Assembly (NCBI RefSeq): GCF_003265705.1
Contig: NW_020312785.1
Span: 21,278,169-21,342,168, forward strand
Source: Callorhinus ursinus
Lineage: Eukaryota; Chordata; Mammalia; Carnivora; Otariidae
Direction of reading: 5' to 3'
DNA: 64,000 bases
Shown: positions 8,413 to 20,880 of the stretch, piece after piece
Numbering within the stretch: position 1 is the first letter of the stretch
How the letters are laid out: every line of letters begins with the position of its first letter
Notes under the pieces: model-generated
Told to the model about the DNA's origin: nothing
The model's database searches: none
Seen by the model: the letters and a program-made list of their open reading frames with translations, nothing else
Program-made: the position numbers and the translations under genes

Positions 8413-11400
8413 TAATATTATTTATTATAATTTCATTCTCCATTCAATTTAATAATTTTTAAAAGCATAAATGTCTCATGTACTGGCTATTCAGTTTATT
8501 TACTGATAAGGTAACATGCAACCCTGAATCTTCATGGTAAATTTTAAAAAAAGTGGAATAATGTACTGAAATATACACACATACAAAGTTTTTCACACAG
8601 CTGTACTTAGACCCTTACCTCCACAGGCTATAGTGTTAATCTGTCAGTCATCCGGCAAGAATTCAAGTCAGAGATTTGTTTTAATATTACTTGTTCACAG
8701 AAACATTGAAATAACTTTTATCCTATTTTCAAAACGAAGCTTTACAATGTTGACTTCTCACTTCTTAAAACCCTTTCTGCCCTTAATTTGGTGACACGCA
8801 CTTCATGGGCTATTTGTCCCTTCTGAATGTTTTATATCTACCAAAGTCTCCCAATGGACTGTGCATTTTTGAAGGGATGGTCATGGTCTACCTTTTTTTA
8901 TCACTAACACATAGTACATTTTCTAGCACATACATATAGTCAATAAGTTCTGGATGAATAGGAAAAAAACTAAATAAAATCAATGATTAATGAATCCATT
9001 TAAGTAAGAAGACAGTTATCTTTCAAATGTCCTAAAAAAACCAATGCTTATGGTTTTCTTACATTTTTGGAAAGTCTAATATTTCCAAGTTTTCATGAAG
9101 TAGCAATATCTATTTAGTTTTGCCTGTATTCAAAATGTGAAAATCAACACTGACCTAAAAGTGTTTCCAATATTGGAAAATTGATATAGAATATTAACCT
9201 AACTATGATTGTCCAAATTGGAATTTCTATTGAAAGTGATTGATCTTTCATTCTGTATTCATACTGAGATTAAAAGGAAAGAAATCAGAGTCTGGGTGAA
9301 GTTAGATGATTAAAGATAGTAATAAGGAGATTGCAAGAAATTCTTTATACTACAAGTGGAAAAGGCTACTATTGGATTTTACACAATCCTTTTCCTTAGA
9401 TGTGGTTAAAAAATGGAATTGACTGTCAAATTGCTGAAAGAGTTTAAGAATAGTACTTATTGAAGTCTGGATACATTCTAGGTGATTTCTTAAAGGTCAT
9501 TTCCACTTCACTTGTATAAACACTGAAGTAGTGGTTCAAGGGAACCTCAGTGGCATGTAAGTGTTTTACCTCTGTTGGCTGCCCAAGGGAAGATTTAAGA
9601 CAGCCCAACTTTTTCAACACACATTTCTCCTCTGTCGAAAACTGTGATTCTCATCATTTTTTTTCATTACCACAGATATAATAGACACTGCTCAGAAGCA
9701 TGATACATTTCCATAGATAACTCCAGTTTGTATACAGCACTGAAGATAAATTATGTCCTCCAATTTTGTACATTTTCCCACACTTTAGTTGAGAGAACAT
9801 GAACTCACAAGAGCCTTTGATGTAATGAGGTGGCATCACACTGTGAATGAGACCAGTATCCTAGATGATGACTTCTTTCTCCCCCTCCCCCAGTTTATTT
9901 GTAAATGTTTCTGGTGAGAGTTGTGGACACAGCTTAGGTTTTGTATTTTCCTCAGCATGTTACTTGAGCACCTGTTGTACTACCTGACACATAATAAATG
10001 TTGAATAAATAAGTTAAATGATGAATATATGATGCTAGATGTATTCTTTAAAAATATGGAAAGAAGAAAGAAGGAAGGGCAGAGGGAGAGAGGGTAGAGG
10101 AAGAAAAATAGCATTAATTTCATTACTAGTTTATAGTTAATGTGGAATAGTTTTTTAAAAATACTCAACTTAGAGGACAGAAACTTGGATTCTCATAACA
10201 GATATGGTTCTTGAAAGCTTGGAGACCTTAACCAATCAATTTTATTTGTAGCCAAGAGCCTCAGTTTCAGTAATAATGCAATAGAGATCATAGCAACTCC
10301 CCTGCCTGCATACAGTGGTTTTTATTATGCTGAATTGAGGTTGTATTCTGAAACACTTCGTGGATTCTCTATTTATGTAAGGAGTTAGAAATGTTTTCTT
10401 TATTGTTAGCCTCTTGAATGGCTATTGCTACTAGTAGGTTGGTTTGTCAGACTAATTATTTAAAATAAACTTACTTATGTTTATATCAATATGGAAATGA
10501 ACCAATTATTTGAGTGCAAAAGATAAACAAAAAAAAACAAAACTGAATATGACAATACTTTTTAAATTGTGTTCTTTGACTCCAAGAGTTGTTACCTAAC
10601 ACAAGATGTAACTCATTAACTTATTATGTATTTGATTTTTAACCCTCACTCCTTGGTGAGTGCTACCGCATAGTGCAGTAAGAACGTATGTACTAAGAGG
10701 ACTGAAAAAGGAGTGAGGGACAATCAGGACCAGGGATAGCATGCGATTCCTAAAAGTGATATCCTTCTTTCTGGTAGGGATCTAGCTTCCATTGCAGACT
10801 GCACATGTTTAAAGCCAAAGCATCTAGTAAATTTAAGTGAATAAATATCTGTCACTACAGAACTCATACAACCTAATCAATGAAATCAATGAATAGATTG
10901 ATTTGTATTGCCTAATATGCACAGAACCTCCAGTCCCTCTTTACAATCTGTCCAGTAAGGCTGTGTATCTGTGCATGTATGTATCTGTTAAAATACATCA
11001 ACTCCTTAGCACACTGGACAGCACACAAACAGCACACACTCTCCCCCTTGCCCCTTGTCTTTCTTTTTCATTGTCACTTCTCCCCCCTCCCCCATCCCTC
11101 CCACACACCCTTTATTCCATTGAGATGAACTACCCATTCTTTGTACTTAATGATACAATCGGACTCAATAAATAATGGCTCTCAAAATATTTCTGAAGTG
11201 ACTAACTTGCTTGTTTCCAAAGAGACAAAAACCTATCTGGATTTTTTTTTTTTTTAATTCTGCCATTCCAGTTGTCTCTTTTTCTGATATGTGTCATTTA
11301 AAATTAAAATGTGCTCCATACATCCAAATTCCTATTAATTGTGTTGAGCTTTAAAAAAATCTACAAAGCTGAAACATCAAAGTAAGGTATTTATTGTAAT

Positions 11401-12317
11401 GCCTGAGGAAAATGTTGACTCTCAGGGACAGAGCTTTTCAAGTTAAATGGTTTGTGTCCTGATATTCAGGTAAACTAGCACTTATCAAACCTATGAGCCC
11501 TTGGCTTTACTTTTTATGCCTTGGTAGGACCATCTCTTTACCTCAGCTCAGTAGCCCATATAATAAATGTGAAGGAAGAAGAGGTAAAGTCATGGACCAG
11601 GGGAGGTTATTAAAACCAAGTAATTTTTAAAAATATTGTTCTGTTTTGAAACTCAACTGGGAAAAAAACAAAACAAAACATGAATAAGTGTTACCACTCC
11701 CCGCTAATCAGAGCATACCTCTTGCGGTGGGACTCAGTACAGTTCTGACTCCAGCAAGGTAGCAACAGTGAGAGATCATGGTTTTTCTTTTTTTTTTTTT
11801 TCCCAGGATACTATGCTTAGAATAAACAAGACAGTGCCTCTCAGCAGTAGATCATTTTATTTGTATTTTTAGCAGTAATATGCATAGGTAATTTTTTTTG
11901 GACTTTACCTTAGTAATAAAAATAAAAGAATTTTCAAAAGTAGATCTGAAATTAAGCGGTATATTTTCTTATACTTTCAAAATTGCAACTTTTTGAAGAA
12001 GTTTGACTATATGTTGTAGATTTGTCTGTAAAATATTTTGCGGTTTTCATGTATGATTTGCTGTGAAATGGAGGTGATTACTCAATCTGTTCTAGAACAC
12101 CCTAAGTTTAAAGTAATATGTCAATATTATTTAGACATATATCAGGAGAGACTATTTTGTCTCGAGTTCATTAAACGTAAAATATGAAGGCCTGTATCAT
12201 TGGAACTTAAAAAATAATTGTAACATATACCCTTCTCTTTTCATATAATAAATAATTGCCCTAGCTCACTGCATTTTAATTGCACAATCGTAAATGTAAC
12301 AACACTAATTGTACTAA
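8413..12317. other. Unique DNA with faint L2/MIR remnants
   Basis: About 3.9 kb, AT-rich and non-coding. An L2-end-like piece lies at about 8850-8965 ('tggactgtgcatttttgaagg ... cacatagtacattttctagc ... gttctggatgaatag'). A short L2/MIR-tail-like piece lies at 9965-10010 ('gagcacctgttgtactacctg ... aataaatgttgaataaat'), and a possible degraded MIR at 10170-10285. Homopolymers include T runs near 11240 and 11790. No open frame looks like protein; the 62-92-codon frames here have low-complexity, AT-driven composition. Confidence 0.5.
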
Positions 12318-12490
12318 TTGGGCAAGTACTATATGAACCTTTCCATGCTAAGTATTGTACTTATGTTAATAGAGGTGAAGTCAAATATTGCTACCATCTT
12401 GCAGGTGAGTAATATGAGAGTTTACGTACCCACAGTTATAGTTACAGTAAGTGATGGAGCCAGAATTCAAGGCCAGCTCAGTCTCATTTC
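12318..12490 (-). mobile_element. MIR SINE remnant
   Basis: A diverged MIR read antisense. Landmarks are 'gcaagtactatatgaacc', 'accatcttgcaggtgagtaatatgag', 'taagtgatggagccagaattcaag' and 'gccagctcagtctcatttcag'. These correspond to the MIR tail, core and tRNA-related part in reversed order. A frame of 93 codons that spans it is incidental. Confidence 0.6.
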
Positions 12491-13827
12491 AGAAACTGTA
12501 CTTCTAATGACTAACTTACTTTTATGTGATTATCATGTTATCCAGAAAAATATAGAAACACATTTACAATCCTTAATCTATTTTATATGTACCTCATGAC
12601 CACTGATTGTTTCTAGCCATTTTATGTTCACCAAAAAAAGCATCAGAATGTCAAGTTATTTGAATGCCATGTTTTTTTTCCTATGCACAATTTCTTTGAA
12701 ACTAGATTCAATTTTTTTTGCTGAAAGTCTATATATAATATTTGTATTATATATAAGTATGTCAAATATTATTTGACAACTACATCAATGAAGTTATTTG
12801 GCTCCATAGAGAAGTTTGATAAGAGGATTATATGAAGTAACAGTGTAGAGAAATATCAAGCATGATGACCAGTTCAGAGCAGGTGCTCAGGAAAGATTAG
12901 TTTTCTTTCCTTTCTACTATGACCAAACAGATGTGGGATATTTTTGGATAATGGAATACAGATATGTTACATAGACACTTTTCAAAGAAAATGATAAAAT
13001 TTAAAAGGACAATAGTTATTCTAAAAGTTCCTAAAAATTAGATAGTCTCCATCTCAGTCCCTGCTATGTAATTATGACTTTCACAATCATTTTATTCTGT
13101 GACTAGTATTTCCAATTTACAAAATGAAAAAATTGGACAAGAACCCTGCCAATCTTAAGATTATATGATTCCCTGAAAAGCACAGGCAGAAATTTTATCT
13201 ATTCAATCAGATATTAGCTCATAATTAAATCACATAAAGTTAAATGTTAATTACATCTTGTTCTTTAAAGACCTATTTTCGGGACATTCTGCAGGAGACA
13301 AATTGGAAGAATGACGTTTAGAATTTTAAATACACAAGTCATTTTGCATATTCTTAAATCAGAAATTGTTTTTACACAATAAAACCCTCCTGTAAATAAC
13401 TTCCAGAGGTTTAAGTTATCTGAATCAATTACTCACAGAGTTTCAAAAGCAGTGTGCTTAGTAAAAGTGTAAAAACAAAACAAACAAACAAAAACTTGGG
13501 AGGACTATTTTTTTAGTTGTTTTTCATGGATGTTCTCATCTTAATTAAAAATCAAACATGTATAATTTAACAACATGAAAGGATGCTGATATCAGATAAT
13601 TAACATTATAAGGAAATCTTGCTGGTAACTCAAATGTGCATGTATTTATTTCATAAGAAATAACTTCTTAAAAATCCAACACACGAAGTCTTTCTAAAGT
13701 TTACATTTTACTCACTCATGATTTAGATGAGATAGAAATAATCTCAATATGTTATTTCAAGATAAATTTACTTGAAACTTAATATTGCTAGCTTTAGGGC
13801 AGAAATTACCTTTCTGTCTGGAGGTGC
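12491..13827. other. Unique AT-rich spacer
   Basis: About 1.3 kb without a supported gene. 'gatgaccagttcagagcaggtgctcag' (12863-12889) could be the tail of a degraded MIR. 'acaaaacaaacaaacaaaaac' (13472-13494) is a short A-rich simple repeat. Confidence 0.5.
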
Positions 13828-13975
13828 AGTGTCCAATACAATAGGTATTGGCTACATGTGGCTATTTAAATTAATTAAGAATTCATTTTGTCAATGACAC
13901 TAACCATATTTGATCTGCTCAAATATCCACCTGTGGTTCGTGGCTTCTCTATTGAATAGCACAGATATAGAACAT
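13828..13975. mobile_element. hAT-type nonautonomous DNA transposon fragment
   Basis: The ends 'cagtgtccaatacaataggtattggctacatgtggc' and 'gtggttcgtggcttctctattgaatagcacag' are complementary-style termini. They resemble the 'ctgtccaatagaaat ... tggctac.gtattggacag' inverted ends of an hAT-Charlie MER family. It is shorter than the related copy about 370 bp downstream, consistent with an internal deletion. Confidence 0.55.
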
Positions 13976-14341
13976 TCCCATTCGTGTAGAATGTTTTATC
14001 TAACCATGCTGGTATAGAGTCATTCTTTTCTTTTGAGCTCTAAACTCTAAAATGAGAACATATTCTCCATTGTTCCCATACTGGAAATGTTGTAATCTTA
14101 ACACATTTAAAACTCTTATGTATAGATTGTTAATATCATTGCAATAATCTAATTGCAATTAAAGACAACAGTGTTGAGTAATCAAAGTACTTAAATTAAG
14201 GAAGACTGACTGATACAATTTAAAATATAACTGGGTTTTAATCTCATTGACAATGGGACAATGCCTCACCTAACACTGAATGACAAGTAGTCTGTAATAA
14301 TGGGGTAACTATGTTCTTGTGTCTGGAATCTTTGTGGTTTG
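13976..14341. other. Unique spacer between two hAT fragments
   Basis: About 365 bp AT-rich, non-coding, with nothing recognisable. Confidence 0.5.
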
Positions 14342-14672
14342 TACTAGTGCTGTCCAATAGAAATACATCATGAGCCATGGATGTGAACCACACTCTTAAT
14401 TTAAAAATTTCAAGTAACCTTATTAAAGCAATAGGAAGAAGTAAAGTTAAATTTGATAATATATTTTATTTAATCTAGGAAATCAAAAATATTATTTAAA
14501 CATGTAATCCATATAAAATTATTAACGAGATATTTTACCTTTTTTTAATACTAAGTCTTCAAAATCTTATGTGTATTTTACATTTAAGTACATCTCATTT
14601 TGTACTGGTCACATTTTCAGTATTCAGTAGACACATGGGGCTCATGGCTACCCTGTTAGACAACACAGATAT
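14342..14672. mobile_element. hAT-type nonautonomous DNA transposon copy
   Basis: It begins 'tactagtgctgtccaatagaaatac' and ends 'cacatggggctcatggctaccctgttagacaacacag'. The interior 'atattttatttaatctagga', 'acatgtaatccatataaaat', 'gagatattttacc' and 'tactaagtcttcaaaatctt' follows one remembered MER/Charlie consensus closely. Length about 330 bp. It has no transposase and depended on an autonomous hAT element. Confidence 0.65.
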
Positions 14673-14692
14673 ATACAGTTCAAATCATCAGA

Positions 14693-14845
14693 CAGTCATT
14701 TGTTCACATATTCAACATTATCTGCTGAGCACATGTTAGGTGCTGAGTATTGCACCTAATGATAGGGTGCAGTGGTAAATGACATTGCATGCACTCTTAG
14801 AGAACTCCCAGTCTGGTGAGGGACATCACACACACAGACAAATAC
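14693..14845. mobile_element. L2/ancient LINE 3'-end-like fragment
   Basis: 'tttgttcacatattcaacattatctgctgagcacatgttaggtgctgag', 'gggtgcagtggtaaatgacattg' and 'agagaactcccagtctggtgaggg' match the pattern of 'attcaacaaatatt..tgagcacctactatgtgccagg ... gcagtgaa ... agcttacagtctagtggggg'. Heavily diverged. Confidence 0.5.
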
Positions 14846-15466
14846 AGTATTGTATTTTTGACAATAGGCTGAAATACTTCTACATCAAAAATCCTATTCC
14901 AGGTCCTTAGCAAATGCAGAAGAGGAAAAATTAACCCAGTATTTAAAGTATTGGTAAAGGCTTCCAGAGAAAATATCTAACTTTTTACTTAATAATCTGC
15001 ATGAATTAAGCAGAAAATGCAAAGCAAGGACACAGGAATGAGTTAACAGAATGTTTCAGAAGGAAAGGCATATGGAAAAGAGGTTTGCATGAGCATGAGT
15101 GTGTGTGTGTAACAAAGAAAGCCAACATGAGAATAAAGGGATGGTTGAGGAAATGATAGAAGGGTTCCATAAAGTTGGAGTTTCCACTCTGGATGGCAAA
15201 AATTGATACAGTGAAGCAAGATAGTTTCATTCCCTTAATGAGATTGCTGTGTCTACTATGCTTTAAATAATATCTACCCATAGATTGGTTAGTAAGGAAT
15301 GGATATAAAGAGCCATGTGTATGAAATGAAAGAAGCAGGGATTGGACAAAACCACTGTGAAAAGGGAATATATGAGTGGGTTACAAAGTCCTCAAGCAAT
15401 TGCCCTTGAATGCTACTACCAAAAGTCAACATGCTTTCCTCAATAACAAAATCATTAAAAATAAGC
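14846..15466. other. Unique spacer
   Basis: About 620 bp with no supported gene. A short GT run ('gtgtgtgtgtgt') lies at 15100-15111. A 91-codon minus frame here is compositional noise. Confidence 0.5.
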
Positions 15467-15695
15467 AATATTCTTGGGGGCGCCTGGGTGGCTCAGTCGG
15501 TTAAGCATTTAACTCTTGGTCTCAGCTCAGGTCATGATCTCAGAGTCGTGAGTTCAAGCCCCGCAACAGGCTCTGCGCTTAGCCTGGAGTCTGCTCAAAG
15601 ATTCTCTCCCTCTTCCTCTACCCCTCCCCCCACATGCTCGCTCTCTCCTTCTCTCTGAAATAAATAAATCTTGAAAAAATAAATAATATTCTTGG
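15467..15695 (+). mobile_element. CAN-SINE (tRNA-derived SINEC), full length
   Basis: The body (15478-15684) starts 'gggcgcctgggtggctcagtcgg' with a recognisable pol III A box (tggctcagtcgg) and B box ('gagttcaagccc'). A CT-rich region and an 'aaataaataaatcttg' tail follow. The 11-bp TSD 'aatattcttgg' is at 15467-15477 and 15685-15695. The head variant 'atttaactcttggtctcagctcagg' and the 'aggctctgcgct' part are an older subfamily type than the copies at 38.8 and 59 kb. An 82-codon frame crossing it is SINE-derived. Confidence 0.96.
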
Positions 15696-17172
15696 TATAT
15701 AGAATTATATTTCTTACCCTGTAAACAAATAACCTTCAGTCAAATAATGAATGCTTAAGGTAAGGAAATTTTATCTTTATAGGATGGTTTTTATTGTCAC
15801 ATATAAGTCCATTAATAGCTACATAAGTAAAACCTAGCACCAGTTTCTTGGGATGAATATTCTGCACCCCTAACCACAAGGAAAAGTAAATACACAATAA
15901 GACCAAACCATTTCATATTCTTTCAGGTTAAAGTTAAAATTTCTAGCAAGAAACTCACTGGATTCTAATGATCATCACAAAGATTGCAGACACAAGTACA
16001 GTCCTTTCTTGGTACTGAATGGAGATTACTGGATCAAAGCATAACTCATCTTAAACATCATTAAGAGGTAAAGGGTAAAATGTAATATTGTCAGGCTCTC
16101 CATTCTAATTAATGATAAAGTTACATTTTTATGCTTTAATAAAATCTGCCATAGAGCAAGAGTAATTGGGTGAAGAAAGGAGAAATTGAAATCAAATAGA
16201 ATTGAGCTTCCAAAATGAGGGAAAACATTGTGATTGACTTGAGACTTATCCAAAGATCAAGTTCCGAAAGTTCTTCATTTATAATAAAGGATCGATTCTA
16301 GTATTTCAGTCAGAATACTCATAACCTTACAGACACCTTGAATAATTGCAGTTTTGCATTCTAATAAACTAGAAAACCACAAGTGCATTTCTAACTTACT
16401 GTATTGGATGTTGTTTGTGGTAGCAACCAACTTGTGGAAGTTGTTGTTCCTGAAACAGAATTGTAATAGATTTGCCCCCAAATAAATATCTTCAGTTTCT
16501 CTCAGAAACTATTAAGCTTCATCTCATCTTGTCAAGTCAGTAGACATGGGGACAGAAGGTTTTGAGGAGTCAATAAAAATAACAGAACAGTGAGAGAAAA
16601 ATACAAGTTTGTCCTGGCATTTATTTTAAAAGATTTCCCCCAAAGTAAAAGTTAGAAAGCATCTGGAACCTGTCACTCTGTGATGATAGATCTGAACACG
16701 GAGACACATGTATGTGTCAGAAACAGAAGTAGTTCTGTGTTGATGATCTGGCTGTCATCAGGTATTTTGTGAGGAGAAAGGAGGATAGAGGTATGGGGTT
16801 TGAGAATTAAGAGGGAAATCTGCTGATTTTTTTGGAGAGAATGTGAATGCCACTAATCCTTCTTTTATAGTTTCCTGATTAAGCTTTTACCCTGATAACA
16901 TCTTCCTCACTGTAAGTCACTATTCCATTCCTACCCAAAGACTGGGAGATAAGGTGATGCCACAGGGTGTCCTGTATGCTAGGGGCTAACTGAAAGCACA
17001 GTGCAGAAAAGTTTCTCCACTCTTTTCCAATATCATATTTAAATATATTAATATTATTGCAGCTAACACAAATAGAAATTACAACTATGTTTTAAGTAGA
17101 TACATATATACACATTTATGTGATACGTCTCTAGCTAGATGGATATGGATATATATGTGTCTATGTTGCATA

Positions 17173-17174
<2 letters not shown>
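15696..17174. other. Unique spacer
   Basis: About 1.5 kb AT-rich DNA, no repeat family recognised and no protein-like frame. An alternating 'tacatatatacacatttatgtg' region precedes the (TG)n tract. Confidence 0.5.

Positions 17175-17219
<45 letters not shown>
17175..17219. repeat. (TG)n microsatellite, 45 bp
   Basis: Uninterrupted alternating TG over about 22 units. It is long enough to be length-polymorphic and to adopt Z-DNA in principle. Confidence 0.98.
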
Positions 17220-17221
<2 letters not shown>

Positions 17222-17529
17222 GGTGACCATTATAAGTTTACCTTATTTTGGAAAATTTCTTGCAAGTCTCTAACAATTGGATAGATTGGCTTTAGGGAAG
17301 ATTTCCAAAAAAGTTGAGCTTGGATAGATCAGTTATTCAAACACAGTTCTAGTATTTAGCTCTCCATTATAATGTGCTTTTCTTCCTACAATATCCAAAT
17401 TCCCTTGTATCACCTTAAAACACTCTACTCTGTTATACTACTCAGGCTTTAACTTCTTGGATCATGTTTTGAAAATATATCTCCAAATTATTCCACATAC
17501 CAACATTCTTTACTCAGACTTTCTTATTG

Positions 17530-17781
17530 AAAGAGCTCTCCAGATGAACCATGAGAGACTATGGACTCCAGGAATCAAACTGAGGGTTTTAGAGGGGAGG
17601 GGGGCTGGGGGGATGGGTTAGCACGGTGATGGGTATTATGGAGGGCATGTACTGCATGGAGCACTGTGTGTTACACGCAAACAATGAATCATGGAACACT
17701 ACATCAAAAACTAATGATGTACTGTTTGGTGACTAACATAACATAATAAAATAAAATAAAATAAAACAAAGAGGTCTCCAG
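17530..17781 (+). mobile_element. L1 3' end, 5'-truncated, with target duplication
   Basis: About 224 bp of L1 3'UTR in sense (17544-17767), from 'atgaaccatgagagactatgg' through a G-rich stretch ('ggggaggggggctggggggatggg') to 'aacataacataataaaataaaat'. The same 3'UTR occurs antisense at 4.15-4.45 kb. The TSD is 'aaagagctctccag' (17530-17543) versus 'aaagaggtctccag' (17768-17781), one mismatch. The G-rich polypurine tract is a conserved L1 3'UTR feature. Confidence 0.93.
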
Positions 17782-18656
17782 TTTATCTCTGGCACTAGGC
17801 TTTCTACCACTAAGACAAGTGAGAAGTAGGTATATTGTGGTCAAATTGGTTATTTTGCTCAGAAATGAACTTATGTACATGTTTTATATAGGTGAAGAGT
17901 AAGAAGCTTATTCTTTAGCTTCCTAGAACACAATCTATTTGATATTTCCACATATACAAAGCAGGAGGGTATTTTTTTTCCTGTGATAAATAAATATGGA
18001 ATTCAACAAATATAAACACCACAAAATTTAAGGGCCTACAGTTTGTTGAAGAATGATATAATGCTTTACTATGTTGACTTTGTCCTAAAAGTGTTAGTGG
18101 TTTCTGTTTTGGACCCAAACTGATGCTCACCATAGCCAGGTCAAAATTATTCTTTCACTCAAACTGGAATCTAGATAAAGATTTAAAAAAGAAAAAAGAT
18201 GACAACAAAAGTCCATAAATTTGGCGTTTTGATCTTGGCTTTGAATCCCACTACAGTGTGCCTCCTTTCTTCTGACCACAATTTCAGGATTCATTTTAGC
18301 ATCACATTTGCTACTTGCCTGTGTCCGCTCCCCAGGCTTAATCTCAGACCTTGGCTTGTGACTCTCTGCTACTGCTTTAGGTATCTCCTCTAACGCTGGA
18401 ATTTCAAATAACATCTCTTAGTTGTTCCTTCACAACTCTACTGGCTCACTTTTAAGGTTCCCTCATATGATATCCCCACTGCTTTTGTGATGTATAAAAG
18501 CTCCTTTCCTAGTTTGTAATAATAGAACATTATAAAATGAGCACGGGTTACTAAAAAGCAGTCTGCATTTCCTGTGGCAAGTGGTCTTCATGTGGTTTAT
18601 GATTATCCAGGTAGTTACGAAATTTTTTCTTTTTGATTTTAATGAGGAGTACCTTT
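17782..18656. other. Unique spacer
   Basis: About 875 bp. Overlapping open stretches of 64 to 95 codons at 17915-18414 on both strands share no recognisable domain and lack splice context. They are treated as chance. Confidence 0.5.
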
Positions 18657-19012
18657 CTGAATTTTACGCCCTGACCCCAAATTCATATGCTGAAGCCCTA
18701 ACCCTCCAGTGTGATTATATCTGGAGGTAGGGCCCTTAGGAAGTAATCAAAGTTAGAGGAGGTCATAAGGTGAGACCCTAATACAGTAGGACTCATAAGA
18801 AAAGAAAGAGATCAATATCTCTCTCTACCCTTTGAGGACCCAGCAAGAAGGCAGCTGTCTGCAAGGCAGGAAGATCGCTCTTACCAGACATTGAGTCAGT
18901 CAGAACCTTGATCTTGGATTTTTCAACCCCCAGAACTGAGAAATAAATTTCTGTTGTTTAAGCCACCCAGTCTATGGTATTTTGTTTTGGCTCCCTGAGC
19001 TGACTAAGGCAT
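18657..19012 (+). mobile_element. MLT1-type solo LTR (ERVL-MaLR), sense
   Basis: In order: 'cccaaattcatatgctgaagccctaaccctcca', 'gtgattatatctggaggtagggcc', 'aggaggtcataaggtgagaccctaat', 'acccagcaagaaggcagctgtctgcaag', 'ccttgatcttgga', 'cccccagaactgagaaataaatttctgttg' and 'taagccacccagtctatggtattttg'. This is a near-complete MLT1 LTR in the opposite orientation to the one at 8.0-8.4 kb. The AATAAA near 18942 is the LTR polyadenylation signal. No internal ERV sequence is attached. Confidence 0.9.
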
Positions 19013-20652
19013 TTCCAAGTGTAGATTCGGACCCTTCTCTAGGTTTTACTCCAATGGTCTCGTGTAAGTGATCAATTTTAGTTTCTTCTCAGGAAGTTTT
19101 ATTTCTCAAAGATCCTTATAACTTTCACCTGAAACAGTGGGCACCTGTATTAACTTTGAGATCTTCCCCAAATTGTCTCTCTTTTCTTCGGTGTCTGGTT
19201 CAAAGTCCTTTCAAGTCAGTGCACATTTAAACAGGTGTCATTTTCCTCCATCAGTCTAGCAAAGATTCTTTAATGGCAAGTTCCAACACATTCTAGTGTG
19301 GTACAGGGGATTTTCTTATATTCTGCTGGTATGAATATTTACTGGAGTAGCCCTCTGGAAAGGTTTGACGGTTTGTGCTAGAAGGCTTAAAGACACTTTT
19401 GTCTTTTGATATTATAACTGCACTTCTAGGAATTTGTCCTAAGTCGGTGATGCCAAGAAAATTTTCTAGGCAAGAATATTTGTTGTACCAAAAATAACAA
19501 ATCAGGCTGCATATCCATCCGTAGAAAAAACCAGGGGAACTATAGCAGTCTACATGTTGGGATACTGTGGAACTAAGAAGAGCATATTTACAAAAAAGTT
19601 TTTAATGATCTAGGGAAATTCTGATGATACGATTAAACATGGATGCATACTATGATTCCATAGTTATGATTCTACAACTATGTAGATCTGTATGTGTGTT
19701 TGTGAGTATTTATAGGTAAAAGACAACAAAGAAATTTTAAGTGATGATTTTAATTTTTATCATTTCAGCTTTTATCTCTTTTCCAACTGATTTACAATAA
19801 ACAAATATCACTTATGGGGTTAGGAAACAGTATCATGTTTTTAGAAGGTTTTGACAGGAGATGTCATAGTACTTTTATACACTGTCATATTTATTTTCCT
19901 ACTACTGCAGGGTGATCTACCTAACTGTCCCTAAGGTTGCTCTGAGTTCTAACTTAATGCTGTGTATGTCTTTGCTTACCTCACTTCCCTTTGCCGGGAT
20001 ATGAGATATGTCCTTATATACCAGACTATATTCCTCCTATTATCCAAATTGCAGACACAATTAATACTCTCTGCAAAAATTTTCTAATCTCAAAAAGTGT
20101 GATTCCCTTTCATGACATTTTAGAGAGCCACTTTATTTAGTACCAAACATTGTTCACATACAATAAGGAGGATATGAAAAAATTGTTCCTGCTGTGTATG
20201 AGATTGTTAGCACAAAAAATTGTTTCTTAGGCTGATCCCAAAATTCAAAGATTATGTGTTCTCTTGTCTGTACCCCTCTGGAACTCACCTAATAGCCAAG
20301 CCCCTAGAGGGCACTCAATAAATATTTAATTGAATGGACTGTTTGAAAGCTCTTCAAGACCAGCCTTTCAAGTTACACTATGTAGTGAACATTCATAGAT
20401 AGAGCATTGACATCTTTATATCCTCATTTTAGTTGCACTGAATTTATAGTAAGAAGAGTGTTACGAATTCTTCATAAGTGCTTCAGAAGCAATCTTGGCA
20501 TATTGATTAGAGACTGTTGCCTGTACAGGAACTATAGTTGTATTTCCAAATGTTGTTTAGTTGTAATTTTATTCCCAAGGGTAGAGCCAACCTGTTCTGC
20601 ATTTTATAATAATATGTAATAATATGGTCCTGTAATTTTACTATTTAGAAAA
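19013..20652. other. Unique DNA, one L2-tail-like piece
   Basis: About 1.6 kb non-coding. 20255-20340 ('tgtctgtacccctctggaactcacc ... agagggcactcaataaatatttaattgaatgg') resembles the last 80 bases of an L2 element. Otherwise nothing recognisable. Confidence 0.5.
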
Positions 20653-20880
20653 TATATTTGCCATTTATTTTTTTAAAGATTTTTATTTATTTATTGAGAG
20701 AGAGAGAGAAAATGGTAGAGAGAGAGCATGAGAGGGAAGAAGGTCAGAGGGAGAAGCAGACTCCCTGCTGAGCAGGGAGCCTGATGCGGGACTTGATCCT
20801 GGGACTCCAGGATCATGACCTGAGCCGAAGGCAGTCACTTAACCAACTGAGCCACCCAGGCACCCTATATTTGCCATTTA
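20653..20880 (-). mobile_element. CAN-SINE, antisense, with 15-bp target duplication
   Basis: The body 20668-20865 is the reverse complement of a full CAN-SINE: T-rich tail, '(att)tattgagagagagagag' CT-region complement, 'gagaagcagactccctgctgagcagggagcc', 'gatcctgggactccaggatcatgacctgagcc' and 'cagtcacttaaccaactgagccacccaggcacc'. The TSD 'tatatttgccattta' is identical at 20653-20667 and 20866-20880. Perfect TSDs suggest a fairly recent insertion. Confidence 0.97.

Noticed and set aside
15410..15658. 82-codon frame with 'GAWVAQSVKHLTLGLSSGHDLRVVSSSP'
   Set aside because: The peptide is a translation of the CAN-SINE, a known source of spurious proteins in carnivore gene sets.
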